A stretch of 64,000 nucleotides of DNA from Dethiobacter alkaliphilus AHT 1 (lineage in GTDB: Bacteria; Bacillota; Dethiobacteria; Dethiobacterales; Dethiobacteraceae): the NCBI RefSeq assembly GCF_000174415.1, contig NZ_ACJM01000012.1, positions 34,359-98,358 on the forward strand, given 5' to 3'. A program made the position numbers and the translations under genes. The notes under the pieces were generated by a model, which saw only the letters and a list, made by a program, of their open reading frames with translations, did not search any database and was not told the DNA's origin. Shown here piece after piece: positions 24,928 to 33,297 of the stretch (positions are counted from its first letter, which is position 1; the number at the start of each line of letters is the position of its first letter).

Positions 24928-25893
24928 TTATTGGAGTTTATATTGGGGGACGGGGTGGAGCCAGCCTTTGGCGTTGCCGAATTTTATCATTTCATCTATG
25001 TAGCCAATTTCTTCGCAGAGGAGTTTTTTGAATTCTTTTCTGAGGCGGTCTTCCACGGTGCTTTGCTTTAAGGCTTGGGCGTGAAAAGCGGCGGCACCCT
25101 GGATGCCGGTAAGCAGGATGCGGAACATATAGTCGTCATCTAACAGTTCTGTACTGTCGGACATGGCAAAGTTTTTGGGCGGTTTGGGCAGGGGAATGCC
25201 AAGGCGTTCTAACTCTTTTTCCAGCATGGCCGCCTGTTTTTTTAAAGTTTTTTGCAACCCCACCTTTAAAAGGGCTTTAAATTCCGGATCTTTGGCAAAG
25301 GAGTGAAAGATTTCGGTCTGACTGATGTTGTCGTAGCGAAAGGTGAGATGATCCCAAAGGTGAAAAACACCGCCGGCGGCAATGGTTTCCTTTACTTCCG
25401 CGGGAGTTTGCGGGTAGAGAGGAGGGGTTTCCAGCCAGCCTTTCATTTTCAGGTAGCCCACAACTTTGTCCAGCCGGTCGATGGCTTTATTGACAAATTT
25501 TAAAAACAGGGCCCGCAGCCCATCATTGGTGGTGGTGGTGCGAATGGCTCTTAAGAGCTGTTCCACATTTTCCTGGGCAAAAATAAAGAATTCCTGCGCA
25601 ATATATTCATCCATCATAATTTCGGTGTTGATGGCGGTGTTTACGGCTGCCCGGTTTTTATCGGGCCCGGGGATGCCGTGCTTTTTCAACTCTTTTTCTA
25701 ATGTTTTGATGTCTTTTTTAATGTCAGTGAGAAAGGTTTTTATCACTGCTTTAAAATCTGCATCGTGGGCAAAGTTTTCCCAGGTCTGCATTAACTCCAC
25801 CGCCAGGTAATTGGCTTTGGCCAGGTCCCAGAGATTATTGGCTTCCTGGACGTTAATCATTTGGGCTTTGTCTTCCGGTTTGGAAAAGAGCAT
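24928..25893 (-). CDS. DUF3231-like (CotF-type) two-repeat protein
   Basis: 321 residues made of two related halves of about 160 residues, each helical and with a similar ending (MKGWLETPPLYP in the first, AKGWLHPVPQYK in the second). This two-repeat, ferritin-like arrangement and the EANNLWDL-type start match the DUF3231 family, related to the spore coat protein CotF. ATG 25893 has GAGGAGG 12 bases upstream, a slightly long spacing. It is a single minus-strand gene. A spore coat or spore-associated role is likely from the family; not proven. Confidence 0.72.
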   Translation of the reverse strand: MLFSKPEDKAQMINVQEANNLWDLAKANYLAVELMQTWENFAHDADFKAVIKTFLTDIKKDIKTLEKELKKHGIPGPDKNRAAVNTAINTEIMMDEYIAQEFFIFAQENVEQLLRAIRTTTTNDGLRALFLKFVNKAIDRLDKVVGYLKMKGWLETPPLYPQTPAEVKETIAAGGVFHLWDHLTFRYDNISQTEIFHSFAKDPEFKALLKVGLQKTLKKQAAMLEKELERLGIPLPKPPKNFAMSDSTELLDDDYMFRILLTGIQGAAAFHAQALKQSTVEDRLRKEFKKLLCEEIGYIDEMIKFGNAKGWLHPVPQYKLQ

Positions 25894-26013
25894 TTAAACT
25901 GTGTGCCTCCTCATGATAGTAATGGTGATTATTATTTCCCTAAAGATGTAAAAAAATGTAATGCCAGCTTGATTCTAATGGGTGCCTGATTGGCTGTTTA
26001 TAAAAAGGAAATA

Positions 26014-26038
26014 AAAAAAGAGCATTGAGCTCTTTTTA
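26014..26038. terminator. Terminator downstream of the TRAP binding protein gene
   Basis: AAAAAGAGC (26015-26023) and GCTCTTTTT (26029-26037) with loop ATTGA; A/T-runs on both sides make it work in either direction. It lies between the DUF3231 gene's upstream region and the end of the dct-like module. Confidence 0.8.
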
Positions 26039-26063
26039 AGTTTAATCATGGTTCTTGTATTTA

Positions 26064-27089
26064 TTATGGGGTGCCTTGCAGCAGTTCGGTGCCAATGTCG
26101 GGCAAAAACATTTGGTGGACAGGCATTAGAGCCTCCCGCCAGGCTGCCTTTTCTGCTTCGGAAAGATAGTGAACTTCAATTTCACCGCTGTTTATAATAC
26201 GTTCCAGGTCCCGTTTGTTTTGTTCGGCGGCAATTTTGCGTTCCCACTGGGTAACTTCGGCCAGGGTTTCTTCCAGAATTTCGCGTATATCTTCAGGAAG
26301 TCCCTGCCAGAATGTCTGGTTGGTGAGGACAAGATAGCCCAGGTAGCCATGGTTGCTGACGGTCAGGTGTTCCTGGACCATGTAAAACCTTTTGGAATAG
26401 AGGTTGGAGGGAGGGTTTTCCGCCGCGTTTACTGTTCCCCGCTCCAGTGCGGCATAAACATCGGAGAAGGGCATGTCCCTGGTCTGTGCCCCCAGTTGGG
26501 CAAACTGGGCTTCCAGCACCCGGCTGGGCATGATACGAAAGCGTAGTCCGGCAAAGTCATCGGGGGTATATAATGGGCGGTTGGCCGTCATAACTTTGAA
26601 GCCGTTATCCCACATGGCCAGGGAAAGCATGCTGTCGGTCTGAAATTTATCCAGAAGCTTTTGTCCTCCTTCACTGTCGATGAAGCGATGTACCTGTTCA
26701 AAATCTTCAAACAGGAAAGGCAGGTCAAAAAGCAACAATTCCGGGAAAAATTCTGTCATTTTGGCGGTGGCGGGTGCGATCATTTGCACATTGTTGTTAA
26801 TCAGAGCATCCACTTCTTCGCCATCCATATAAAGCTGAGAGTTGGGATAGACCTGTACTTCCACCAGGCCGTCGGTTCTTTCGTGGACAAGCTCGGCAAA
26901 TCTTCTGGCCGCCAGACCTTTGGGTGTCAGCTCGGAAACCACATGCGAAAATTTAATGACGATACGCTCGTCTTCCCCCACCTGTTCCAGGTCCAAGGCC
27001 CGGTTCTGGCAGCCGGAAAGAAGCAGGGCAAGGGTCATTACGGTCAGTAGTAAAGCATATAGCAGTTTTGAGGTTGTTATGGTCTGCAT
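26064..27089 (-). CDS. TRAP-type dicarboxylate-binding lipoprotein (DctP/DctB-like)
   Basis: 341 residues from ATG 27089 (AGGTGA 5 bases upstream; the frame extended to 27236 overlaps the regulator gene and is not real). Lipobox LLSGC (Cys about 27), then the DctP fold: VIKFSHVVSELTPKGLAARRFAELV, the VYPNSQLY segment, and FRIMPSRVLEAQF. TRAP binding proteins capture dicarboxylates or other organic acids. No DctQ or DctM membrane subunits lie nearby. Instead it follows a two-component system, as Bacillus subtilis dctB does with dctS and dctR, where the binding protein assists sensing. Confidence 0.88.
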   Translation of the reverse strand: MQTITTSKLLYALLLTVMTLALLLSGCQNRALDLEQVGEDERIVIKFSHVVSELTPKGLAARRFAELVHERTDGLVEVQVYPNSQLYMDGEEVDALINNNVQMIAPATAKMTEFFPELLLFDLPFLFEDFEQVHRFIDSEGGQKLLDKFQTDSMLSLAMWDNGFKVMTANRPLYTPDDFAGLRFRIMPSRVLEAQFAQLGAQTRDMPFSDVYAALERGTVNAAENPPSNLYSKRFYMVQEHLTVSNHGYLGYLVLTNQTFWQGLPEDIREILEETLAEVTQWERKIAAEQNKRDLERIINSGEIEVHYLSEAEKAAWREALMPVHQMFLPDIGTELLQGTP

Positions 27090-27111
27090 TCTTTTCACCT
27101 GCTTGTGGTTA

Positions 27112-27783
27112 TTAAACAACTCGGTACCGGTTAACAGGGCGTCCCACTGAGCCATATTGTGCTTCGATGGCCAATTTGCCCGTTTTCTCCAGGTAGTCCA
27201 GGTAGCGACGGGCCGTAACCCGGGCCAGGCCCACACCTTCAGCCACCTCTTCGGCAGAGAGCGGGTCTTTTCTTTTTAGCAAAAACAAGAGTACCTGACG
27301 CAGGGTAACTTCATTTAGCCCTTTGGGCAGGGTCTCCTGCATGCGTGTTTTGTTCATGGTTAAGTCATCGATTTCATCCTGGTCCAACGATGTTTTGCGG
27401 TGCAGTTTGCTGTGCAACAGCTTATAAGATTCCAGGGCGCTTTTTAACCGGGAGAATTTAAAGGGTTTGATGATGTAATCGGTGGCACCGTAGCGGAAAG
27501 CATTTTGGATGGTCTCCACATCCCGGGCTGCGGTAACCAGGATTACATCGGTGGGGATGTTGTCGGAGCGCAGTTCTTTTAGGGTTTGAATCCCGTCCAA
27601 ATCAGGCAGGTAGATATCCAAAATCACCACGTCGGGTTGGATTTTTCGGATTACAGACAGTGCTTCATACCCGGTTTCGGCGGTGCCCACTATTTCAAAA
27701 CCGCCGATTTCTTCAATGTACTGCCGGTTGACCTGCATTACCATGGGGTCGTCTTCCACAATTACCGTTCTAATTCCCTTCAT
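27112..27783 (-). CDS. CitB/DctR-type response regulator
   Basis: About 223 residues from ATG 27783, 14 bases inside the kinase gene. The receiver domain is clear (VEDDPMVMQVN, VILDIYLPDLDG, VTAARD, KPFKFSRLKSAL); the C-terminal domain is a helix-turn-helix of the CitB family (SAEEVAEGVGLARVTARRYLDYLEKTG). The extension to 27843 is not supported. It is presumably phosphorylated by the overlapping kinase gene product and controls dicarboxylate uptake or metabolism genes elsewhere. Confidence 0.93.
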   Translation of the reverse strand: MKGIRTVIVEDDPMVMQVNRQYIEEIGGFEIVGTAETGYEALSVIRKIQPDVVILDIYLPDLDGIQTLKELRSDNIPTDVILVTAARDVETIQNAFRYGATDYIIKPFKFSRLKSALESYKLLHSKLHRKTSLDQDEIDDLTMNKTRMQETLPKGLNEVTLRQVLLFLLKRKDPLSAEEVAEGVGLARVTARRYLDYLEKTGKLAIEAQYGSVGRPVNRYRVV

Positions 27784-29383
27784 AGGTGGACCTTCTTTCA
27801 TTTGGAATCCGTATTTCAATATTTGTAAATTGGTCCTGCTCACTCTCTACCCGGATTTCGCCGCCCGCATTCATCACCTGCTGATAGACCAGGGACAGCC
27901 CCACGCCGCGGTTTTCCTTTGCTTTGGTGGAAAAGCCCGGCTTAAAGATTTCACTTAAATGTTCCGGCGCAATACCCACGCCCAGGTCTTTGACGCGAAT
28001 CAGGAAGTGTTCCGGCAGGTTGCGCACCAGAATCTCGATCTTTCTTTTTTCCTGAGGCAGGCCGCTAACTGCATCCATGGCATTTTCCAACAGGTTGCCG
28101 ATAATAATCACCGCGGTGCTGCTGTCTAAACCCGCCGGCAACTCATTTAGATGAGTCTGAGGGTCGATGGACATCTCGATGCGCAGTTCTTTTGCCCGGC
28201 TGTATTTACCAAAGATAAGTCCTGCCACACTGTAATCTTTAATATTTTTGGTTAAGAAAAGCGTCAACTCCTCCTGCTCGGCGGTTACCTCAAAAATGTA
28301 ATCGATGGCTTCATCATACTGTTTCAGCTGAATCAGGCCGGCAATGGTGTGCAATTTGTTGGCATGCTCGTGGTTTTGCACGCGCAGAGCTTCGATGAAC
28401 TTTTTAACGCCGGTCAATTCCTCTGCCAGCGTATGCAACTCTGATTTGTCTTTAAAGGTAGCCACCGCACCCACGATTTCACCGTTAACCACAATGGGGA
28501 TGCGGGAGACCAGAATGGCCGTGCCGTTAATGGAGCGTTCCTGGTTGTATTCGGATGTTCCCGTCTCCACCGTGCGGCGCAGATGGGAGTCGGGAATGGC
28601 TTCCAGAACCGGTCTGCCGATGTATTCCCCGTCCAGGTGGAGAATTCGCCGTGCTTCTTCATTAATAACCGTGATATTCATTTCCCGGTCAATGGCGATG
28701 ATTCCTTCCCCGATGGCATGAAAGACGGAGACACGTTCTTCCATCAGGCGGGCCATTTCCGCCGGCTCCATATTATGCATGGTGCGCTTGATATTGTCCG
28801 CCAGGTAGATGGAGCCTGCCAGGCCCACGATTAACGCAAACAAGAGGGAGAAGTAGAAGGTGGTGCGAATATCGCTGAGCAAACCGGTTACAGTGGGTGT
28901 CAGAATCCCCACCACCACAACGCCCACCTGCCGGGTTCCCTCATCTACCCTGATGGGGACAAAAGCCCGCACCGACGGCCCCATAATTCCTGCTGCCCGT
29001 GAGATATATTCATGGTCGGCAAAGGCCGGCCCTTCGTCGCCGCCTTCAAACTGTTGGCCGATTCGGTCCTGCAGGGGATGAGAGTAGCGGGTTCTGTCCA
29101 TATCCAGGACCACGATGTATTCCACATTGGTGGCCAGGCGGATTCGCTCCGCCACCGGCTGAATATCAGCATCGCCGCCGGGGGTGCCAACATTATTTTG
29201 AATTTCTTCAATCTGAGCCACGGTGCGGGCCACAGCCATTGCCCGGGAACCGATCTCGTCTTCCAGTGTGGCGGAAAAGTTTTCAATTAAAATCATGCCG
29301 CCGATTAACACCGCCAGGGCAATCAGGCCAAAAGAGAGAAGCGTGATTTTCCAGCGCAGCGGCAATTGTCGGGGTAAGCCCAT
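27770..29383 (-). CDS. CitA/DcuS/DctS-type sensor histidine kinase
   Basis: 537 residues; ATG 29383 with AAGGAG upstream. It has an N-terminal membrane segment (about 10-32), an extracytoplasmic PDC/Cache sensor domain (to about 170), a second membrane segment (about 175-195), a PAS domain (EGIIAIDREMNITVINEEA), the phosphoacceptor region around VQNHEHANKLHTIAGLIQL and an ATPase domain with NLLENAMDAV, DLGVGIAP and RGVGLSLV. This is the architecture of citrate/C4-dicarboxylate sensors. It is first in a minus-strand operon kinase-regulator-binding protein. Confidence 0.93.
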   Translation of the reverse strand: MGLPRQLPLRWKITLLSFGLIALAVLIGGMILIENFSATLEDEIGSRAMAVARTVAQIEEIQNNVGTPGGDADIQPVAERIRLATNVEYIVVLDMDRTRYSHPLQDRIGQQFEGGDEGPAFADHEYISRAAGIMGPSVRAFVPIRVDEGTRQVGVVVVGILTPTVTGLLSDIRTTFYFSLLFALIVGLAGSIYLADNIKRTMHNMEPAEMARLMEERVSVFHAIGEGIIAIDREMNITVINEEARRILHLDGEYIGRPVLEAIPDSHLRRTVETGTSEYNQERSINGTAILVSRIPIVVNGEIVGAVATFKDKSELHTLAEELTGVKKFIEALRVQNHEHANKLHTIAGLIQLKQYDEAIDYIFEVTAEQEELTLFLTKNIKDYSVAGLIFGKYSRAKELRIEMSIDPQTHLNELPAGLDSSTAVIIIGNLLENAMDAVSGLPQEKRKIEILVRNLPEHFLIRVKDLGVGIAPEHLSEIFKPGFSTKAKENRGVGLSLVYQQVMNAGGEIRVESEQDQFTNIEIRIPNERRSTYEGN

Positions 29384-29471
29384 TTATCATCGCTCCTTCA
29401 TAACTGCCTTAAATCTTTCGACAAATTATTTTAATTTCCTTTTATAATGTATTGCCTGTAAGATATTGCCC

Positions 29472-29508
29472 ATGACCATTCGCAATTCTGTAATGACCAA
29501 AATGACCA
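29472..29508 (-). promoter_or_regulatory. Three ATGACCA direct repeats upstream of the dct-like operon
   Basis: ATGACCA occurs at 29472-29478, 29493-29499 and 29502-29508, with starts 21 and 9 bases apart, about 90 bases upstream of the kinase gene. Direct repeats are the usual binding mode of CitB/DctR-type regulators, so autoregulation is likely. Confidence 0.4.
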
Positions 29509-29617
29509 ATATCAACAATATGTCCAAATGGTTGCCACTCTGAATTTTCAAAATTATAATTAATTTAAGATTTAAAAAGTAGTTATCAGTACGACCGAAT
29601 TATTCTCCTCCTCTTTA

Positions 29618-29731
29618 GCGACCAGGTGGGTCGCAATCAGAGCCAAGATGCGGATGTAACTTTTTTCTTCGGTAGGCAGCACCGAAGAAGGGAGTGGTTT
29701 GTTAAAAACCGCACTTGGCTCCTTTCTTTTT
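29618..29731 (+). ncRNA. Candidate structured RNA (branched, with terminator-like closure)
   Basis: H1 is GCGACC/GGTCGC (29618-29634). P1 is GAGCCAAG (29640-29647) with CTTGGCTC (29714-29721). Inside P1 lie H2, TTCTTCGGT/ACCGAAGAA (29665-29689), and H3, GTGGTTT/AAACCGC with one wobble (29694-29712). The 3' strand of P1 is followed by CTTTCTTTTT, so P1 closes a three-way junction and ends like a terminator. I could not match it to a known riboswitch or 6S RNA. The nearest downstream gene is hdrB. Confidence 0.4.
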
Positions 29732-29769
29732 ATTAGAATAATTCCAAAATATAAAACATGGTGTCGGGC

Positions 29770-29809
29770 CAGGCAATCTTCGTTCCCAGAGATTGCCTGT
29801 TTTCTTTTT
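29770..29809 (+). terminator. Strong intrinsic terminator in a gene-free region
   Basis: CAGGCAATCT (29770-29779) and AGATTGCCTG (29790-29799) followed by TTTTCTTTTT. No coding gene ends here, which implies that a noncoding transcript does. It supports the RNA candidate at 29618-29731. Confidence 0.85.
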
Positions 29810-29953
29810 AGAAGTGTCATAATCTCTGAAATGGCGGGATATGTATGGAATAACTTCATGTTTCACGCGGTTCGGGAAAAGGGGCACAAGCCGTTTAATT
29901 ATTCTAAAAATTAAACTTATTTAAATTCTTTGATTAATTCAGCCTCGCAAAAA

Positions 29954-30000
29954 AGGGAATGGTTCCTCCATGTCGAATCAAAAGGGAATCGGGCGTTCCT
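29954..30000 (+). promoter_or_regulatory. Two tandem GGGAAT...TTCCT palindromes upstream of hdrB
   Basis: AGGGAAT-GG-TTCCT (29954-29967) and AGGGAAT-CGGGCG-TTCCT (29983-30000), with starts 29 bases apart and ending about 54 bases before the hdrB start. A GCGTT/AACGC stem with T-run (29994-30015) overlaps the second copy. Candidate operator pair for the Hdr-Flx operon. Confidence 0.35.
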
Positions 30001-30053
30001 AGAAAAACGCTTTTTGTGTTTCATAAATCATATTTAAATAGGAGGTGGGTGGG

Positions 30054-30857
30054 GTGCGCTATAGCTACTATCCAGGATGCACCCTGAAGACTAAGGCTAA
30101 AGTCTATGAGGATACCACTCTGGCGACTGCCAAGGCCTTGGGGCTAGAAGTGACCGAGATTGAAGAATGGCAGTGTTGCGGAGCTTTATACCCTCTGAAC
30201 ACTGATGAAATTTTCCCGTTCTTGGCCCCGGTCAGGTCTTTGGCTCAGACCAAAGAGGCGGCTCATGAAAAAATGATGACACTTTGTGCCGGCTGTTACA
30301 ACGTCTTCAAACGCACAAATAAGGCGATTCGTGAAGACGGGGAACTGCGCCGCAAAGTAAACGCGTATCTGGAAGAAGAGTACATGGGTGATGTGGACGT
30401 GGTCCATTACCTGGAAGTACTGAAAAATGATTTAGGCTTTGCTGCGCTGGCAGAGAAAGTCAAGAAAAAGCTGGAAGGCAGAAAGATTGCGCCCTACTAC
30501 GGCTGTTTGCTTTTAAAGCCCAGAGATGAAATGAACTTTGATGATGTGGAAAATCCCACAATTATTGAAGATTTCCTGGCGGCCATCGGTGCTGAAGCTG
30601 TGGACTATCCCTATAAGACCGAATGCTGTGGCTCTTATCTGTCCATGGCCAATGAGGATGTTGCCTCCACTGCGGTGGGCAGAATCTTAAAGTCCGCTTA
30701 TAACAATAAGGCGGAAGCCTTTGTGGTGGCCTGCCCGCTCTGCAAGTATAACCTGGAAGAGTACCAGAACACATTGCAGGAAGCAACCAAAGATCCAAAT
30801 GCGAAGCTACCTGTATACTACTTTACCGAGCTTCTGGCCGAAGCTCTGGAAGTTTAA
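30054..30857 (+). CDS. hdrB: HdrB-like heterodisulfide reductase subunit B
   Basis: 267 residues from GTG 30054, set by GGAGGTG (30041-30047). It carries two cysteine sets of the CCG type: C9, CC41-42 and C78-x2-C81, then C151, CC191-192 and C227-x2-C230. In HdrB these bind two noncubane [4Fe-4S] clusters that reduce disulfides. It opens a seven-gene operon with hdrC, hdrA and flxD-flxC-flxB-flxA. In bacteria the disulfide substrate is not coenzyme M/B; DsrC-like or other thiol proteins have been proposed. Confidence 0.92.
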   Translation: MRYSYYPGCTLKTKAKVYEDTTLATAKALGLEVTEIEEWQCCGALYPLNTDEIFPFLAPVRSLAQTKEAAHEKMMTLCAGCYNVFKRTNKAIREDGELRRKVNAYLEEEYMGDVDVVHYLEVLKNDLGFAALAEKVKKKLEGRKIAPYYGCLLLKPRDEMNFDDVENPTIIEDFLAAIGAEAVDYPYKTECCGSYLSMANEDVASTAVGRILKSAYNNKAEAFVVACPLCKYNLEEYQNTLQEATKDPNAKLPVYYFTELLAEALEV

Positions 30858-30886
30858 TTCACAGCAAAGATAAGGGAGGGAACGAA

Positions 30887-31291
30887 ATGAAGGTCACCAC
30901 AGACAAACTTAACAGCAACCTGGTCAAGGATGTGGAAGAAATCAGCGGCCAGAAGGTATCGGCCTGTTTCCAGTGCGGCAAATGCACCGGCGGCTGTCCT
31001 GTGGTCTGGGCCATGGATGTCTTCCCCCATCAGGTGCTCCGTTATGCACAAATGGGATTGGTGGACGAACTCCTGCACAGTAAGACGTTGTGGATCTGTG
31101 CTTCCTGCCAGACTTGCGACTCTCGCTGTCCACGGGGCGTGGATATTCCCAAAGTAATTGAAGCGCTGCGCTTAACAATTATCCGGGAAAAAGGCGGCAA
31201 TTACCTCCATCCCAAAGACCTGCCTGCCAGGGTGCGGGAGAATGCGCCGCAACAAGGGTTGGTTAGTGCGTTTCGTAAGTACGCCAAGTAA
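30887..31291 (+). CDS. hdrC: HdrC-like heterodisulfide reductase subunit C
   Basis: 134 residues; ATG 30887 with GGGAGG upstream. It contains two [4Fe-4S] motifs, CFQCGKCTGGCP (about residues 26-37) and CASCQTCDSRCP (about 69-80), and passes electrons from HdrA to HdrB. It is shorter than methanogen HdrC (about 190 residues), as seen in bacterial homologues. It lies 29 bases after hdrB. Confidence 0.92.
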   Translation: MKVTTDKLNSNLVKDVEEISGQKVSACFQCGKCTGGCPVVWAMDVFPHQVLRYAQMGLVDELLHSKTLWICASCQTCDSRCPRGVDIPKVIEALRLTIIREKGGNYLHPKDLPARVRENAPQQGLVSAFRKYAK

Positions 31292-31317
31292 GAAACTAAA
31301 TTTGGGAGGGGATTAGC

Positions 31318-33297
31318 GTGAAGAGGATTGGCGTTTTTATCTGCTGGTGCGGCTCAAACATCGCCGCCACAGTAGATATTGATAAAACGGTCGCTGCGGC
31401 AAGAACCATGCCCGGTGTCGTGCATGCCGACCACAACAAATATACCTGTTCTGAAATGGGACAGGACATGATTAAAGATGCTATCAAGGAACACAAGCTT
31501 GACCGTGTGGTAATCGGTTCCTGCTCACCGCGGATGCATGAAAACACATTCCGCAAGACGGTGGAAGCTGCCGGGCTGAACCCGTTCTACATGGAAATCG
31601 CAAACATTCGGGAGCAGTGCTCCTGGGTTCATAAAGACAAAGAAACCTCAACGGATAAAGCCATTTCCCTGGTGCGTACCGCGGTGGCCAAAGCGGCCAG
31701 AAACGAAGCACTCCATGCCGATGAAATGCCTGTTGAGAAGCGGGCACTGGTAATCGGCGGCGGTATTGCCGGTATTCAGGCAGCCCTTGATATTGCCGAG
31801 AGTGGTTTTGAAGTGGACTTGGTGGAGCGTGAGCCCAGCATTGGCGGCCGTATGGCCCAGCTGGACAAAACATTCCCCACCCTGGACTGCTCGGCCTGTA
31901 TTCTCACCCCGAAAATGGTGGATGCGGCCCAGCATGAAAAGATTAACCTGATCACTTATTCCGAAGTGGACAAAGTGGAAGGTTTTGTGGGTAACTTCGA
32001 CGTAACAATCCGCAACAAGGCCCGCAGTGTGGATATGAACAAGTGCACAGGCTGCGGAGACTGCATGGCCAAGTGTCCGGCCAAGGTGGAGAGTGAGTTT
32101 GAAGAGGGCCTGGCCCAGCGTCGCGCCATCTATACACCCTTTGCCCAGGCGGTGCCCAATAAGCCGGCCCTGGACCGTGCCAACTGTCGTTGGTTTACTT
32201 CCGGCAAGTGTAAGGTGTGCCAGAAGATATGTCCCGCCGATGCCATTGATTACGATCAGGAAGATCAGTTAGTTACTAATAAGTACGGTGCCATTGTGGT
32301 GTCCACCGGCTTTGATACCCACAGTCTGGATAATTACGGCGAATACGCCTACGGTAAGCATCCTGATGTTATCACCAGTCTGGAAATGGAGCGCCTGTTT
32401 AATGCTTCCGGCCCCACCGGCGGCAAGATTTTACGGCCTTCAAATGGCGAGCCGCCCAAGAACGTGGCTTTCATTCAGTGTGTGGGTTCCCGTGACCGTG
32501 AAAAGGGTAATCCCTACTGTGCCAAGGTTTGCTGTATGTATACCGCCAAGCATGCCATTTTGCTCAGCGAAAAAGTGCCCGGCGCCAAAGCACATGTCTT
32601 CTACATCGATGTGCGCACACCGGGTAAGGATTATGAAGAGTTTTATAATCGTGCTTATGAAGAGTATGGTACCAGCTATATCAAGGGGAATGTTTCCAAA
32701 GTGTTCCCAGACGGCGACAAACTGATTGTCAGAAGTGTGGATGCACTAAGCGGTGCTTTGGTTGAGTTGGTTGTGGACATGGTGGTTCTGGCCACCTCCG
32801 TTGATGCCCGCTCCGATGCCAAAGAATTGGGCCAGAAACTCTCCATCACCACCAATGCCCATAACTTCTTTAATGAAGCGCACCCCAAACTGCGTCCTGT
32901 GGATACCCAGACCGCCGGCGTATTTTTGGCCGGTATGTGTCAGGGTCCCAAAGATATCCCGGAAACTGTAGCTCAGGCATCTGCCGCCGCAGTAAAAGTC
33001 GCTTCTCTGCTCAATAAGGATAACCTGATGAGTAACCCCACAGTGGCTGAGGTTAATCTCAAGTACTGCAACGGCGACATGTCATGTATGGCAGTTTGCC
33101 CCTATGGCGCCATATCAGAAAAAGTCATTGAAGAGCGCCGTGGCCGGGAAACGGTTAAGCGCAAGATAGCAGAAGTGAACACCGCCCTCTGTCAGGGTTG
33201 CGGTGCCTGTACTGTGGCCTGCCGCCCCGGTGCCATTAACTTAAAAGGCTTCACCAATGAACAGATCTTAGCGGAGGTGGATGCAATATGTCTGTAA
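31318..33297 (+). CDS. hdrA: HdrA-like electron-bifurcating flavoprotein
   Basis: 659 residues; GTG 31318 with GGGAGGGGA upstream. HdrA carries the bifurcating FAD. Seen here: the N-terminal HdrA domain (C44, C69), the FAD motif VIGGGIAG (145-152), the C191-x2-C194 pair, a cluster motif CTGCGDCMAKC (243-253), KCKVCQKICP, and two C-terminal ferredoxin motifs. The first of these reads C584-x2-D587-x2-C590-x3-C594, so one cysteine is replaced by Asp; the second (C625, C628, C631, C635) is complete. The gene overlaps flxD by 10 bases. Confidence 0.93.
   Translation: MKRIGVFICWCGSNIAATVDIDKTVAAARTMPGVVHADHNKYTCSEMGQDMIKDAIKEHKLDRVVIGSCSPRMHENTFRKTVEAAGLNPFYMEIANIREQCSWVHKDKETSTDKAISLVRTAVAKAARNEALHADEMPVEKRALVIGGGIAGIQAALDIAESGFEVDLVEREPSIGGRMAQLDKTFPTLDCSACILTPKMVDAAQHEKINLITYSEVDKVEGFVGNFDVTIRNKARSVDMNKCTGCGDCMAKCPAKVESEFEEGLAQRRAIYTPFAQAVPNKPALDRANCRWFTSGKCKVCQKICPADAIDYDQEDQLVTNKYGAIVVSTGFDTHSLDNYGEYAYGKHPDVITSLEMERLFNASGPTGGKILRPSNGEPPKNVAFIQCVGSRDREKGNPYCAKVCCMYTAKHAILLSEKVPGAKAHVFYIDVRTPGKDYEEFYNRAYEEYGTSYIKGNVSKVFPDGDKLIVRSVDALSGALVELVVDMVVLATSVDARSDAKELGQKLSITTNAHNFFNEAHPKLRPVDTQTAGVFLAGMCQGPKDIPETVAQASAAAVKVASLLNKDNLMSNPTVAEVNLKYCNGDMSCMAVCPYGAISEKVIEERRGRETVKRKIAEVNTALCQGCGACTVACRPGAINLKGFTNEQILAEVDAICL

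Larger units (their letters stand above)
29384..30053. other. 670-base gene-free region between dct-like and hdr operons
   Basis: It holds the ATGACCA repeats, the RNA candidate, a terminator and two GGGAAT-TTCCT palindromes described separately. Open frames at 29572-29859 (minus) and 29699-29914 (plus) lack ribosome sites and protein-like composition; I do not consider them genes. Confidence 0.7.

Noticed and set aside
27090..27236. N-terminal extension of the TRAP binding protein
   Set aside because: It overlaps the response-regulator gene, and the lipoprotein signal starts at ATG 27089.
29618..29731. Cyclic-di-GMP, Moco, 6S or T-box identity for the RNA candidate
   Set aside because: Short resemblances (GGTAGGCAGCACC) exist, but the conserved cores of these classes are not present as far as I can recall.
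29572..29859. 95-codon minus-strand open frame in the gap before hdrB
   Set aside because: No ribosome site, odd composition, and it runs antisense through the hairpins of the RNA candidate and the terminator.
29699..29914. 71-codon plus-strand open frame in the same gap
   Set aside because: No ribosome site and it reads through the strong terminator at 29770-29809.
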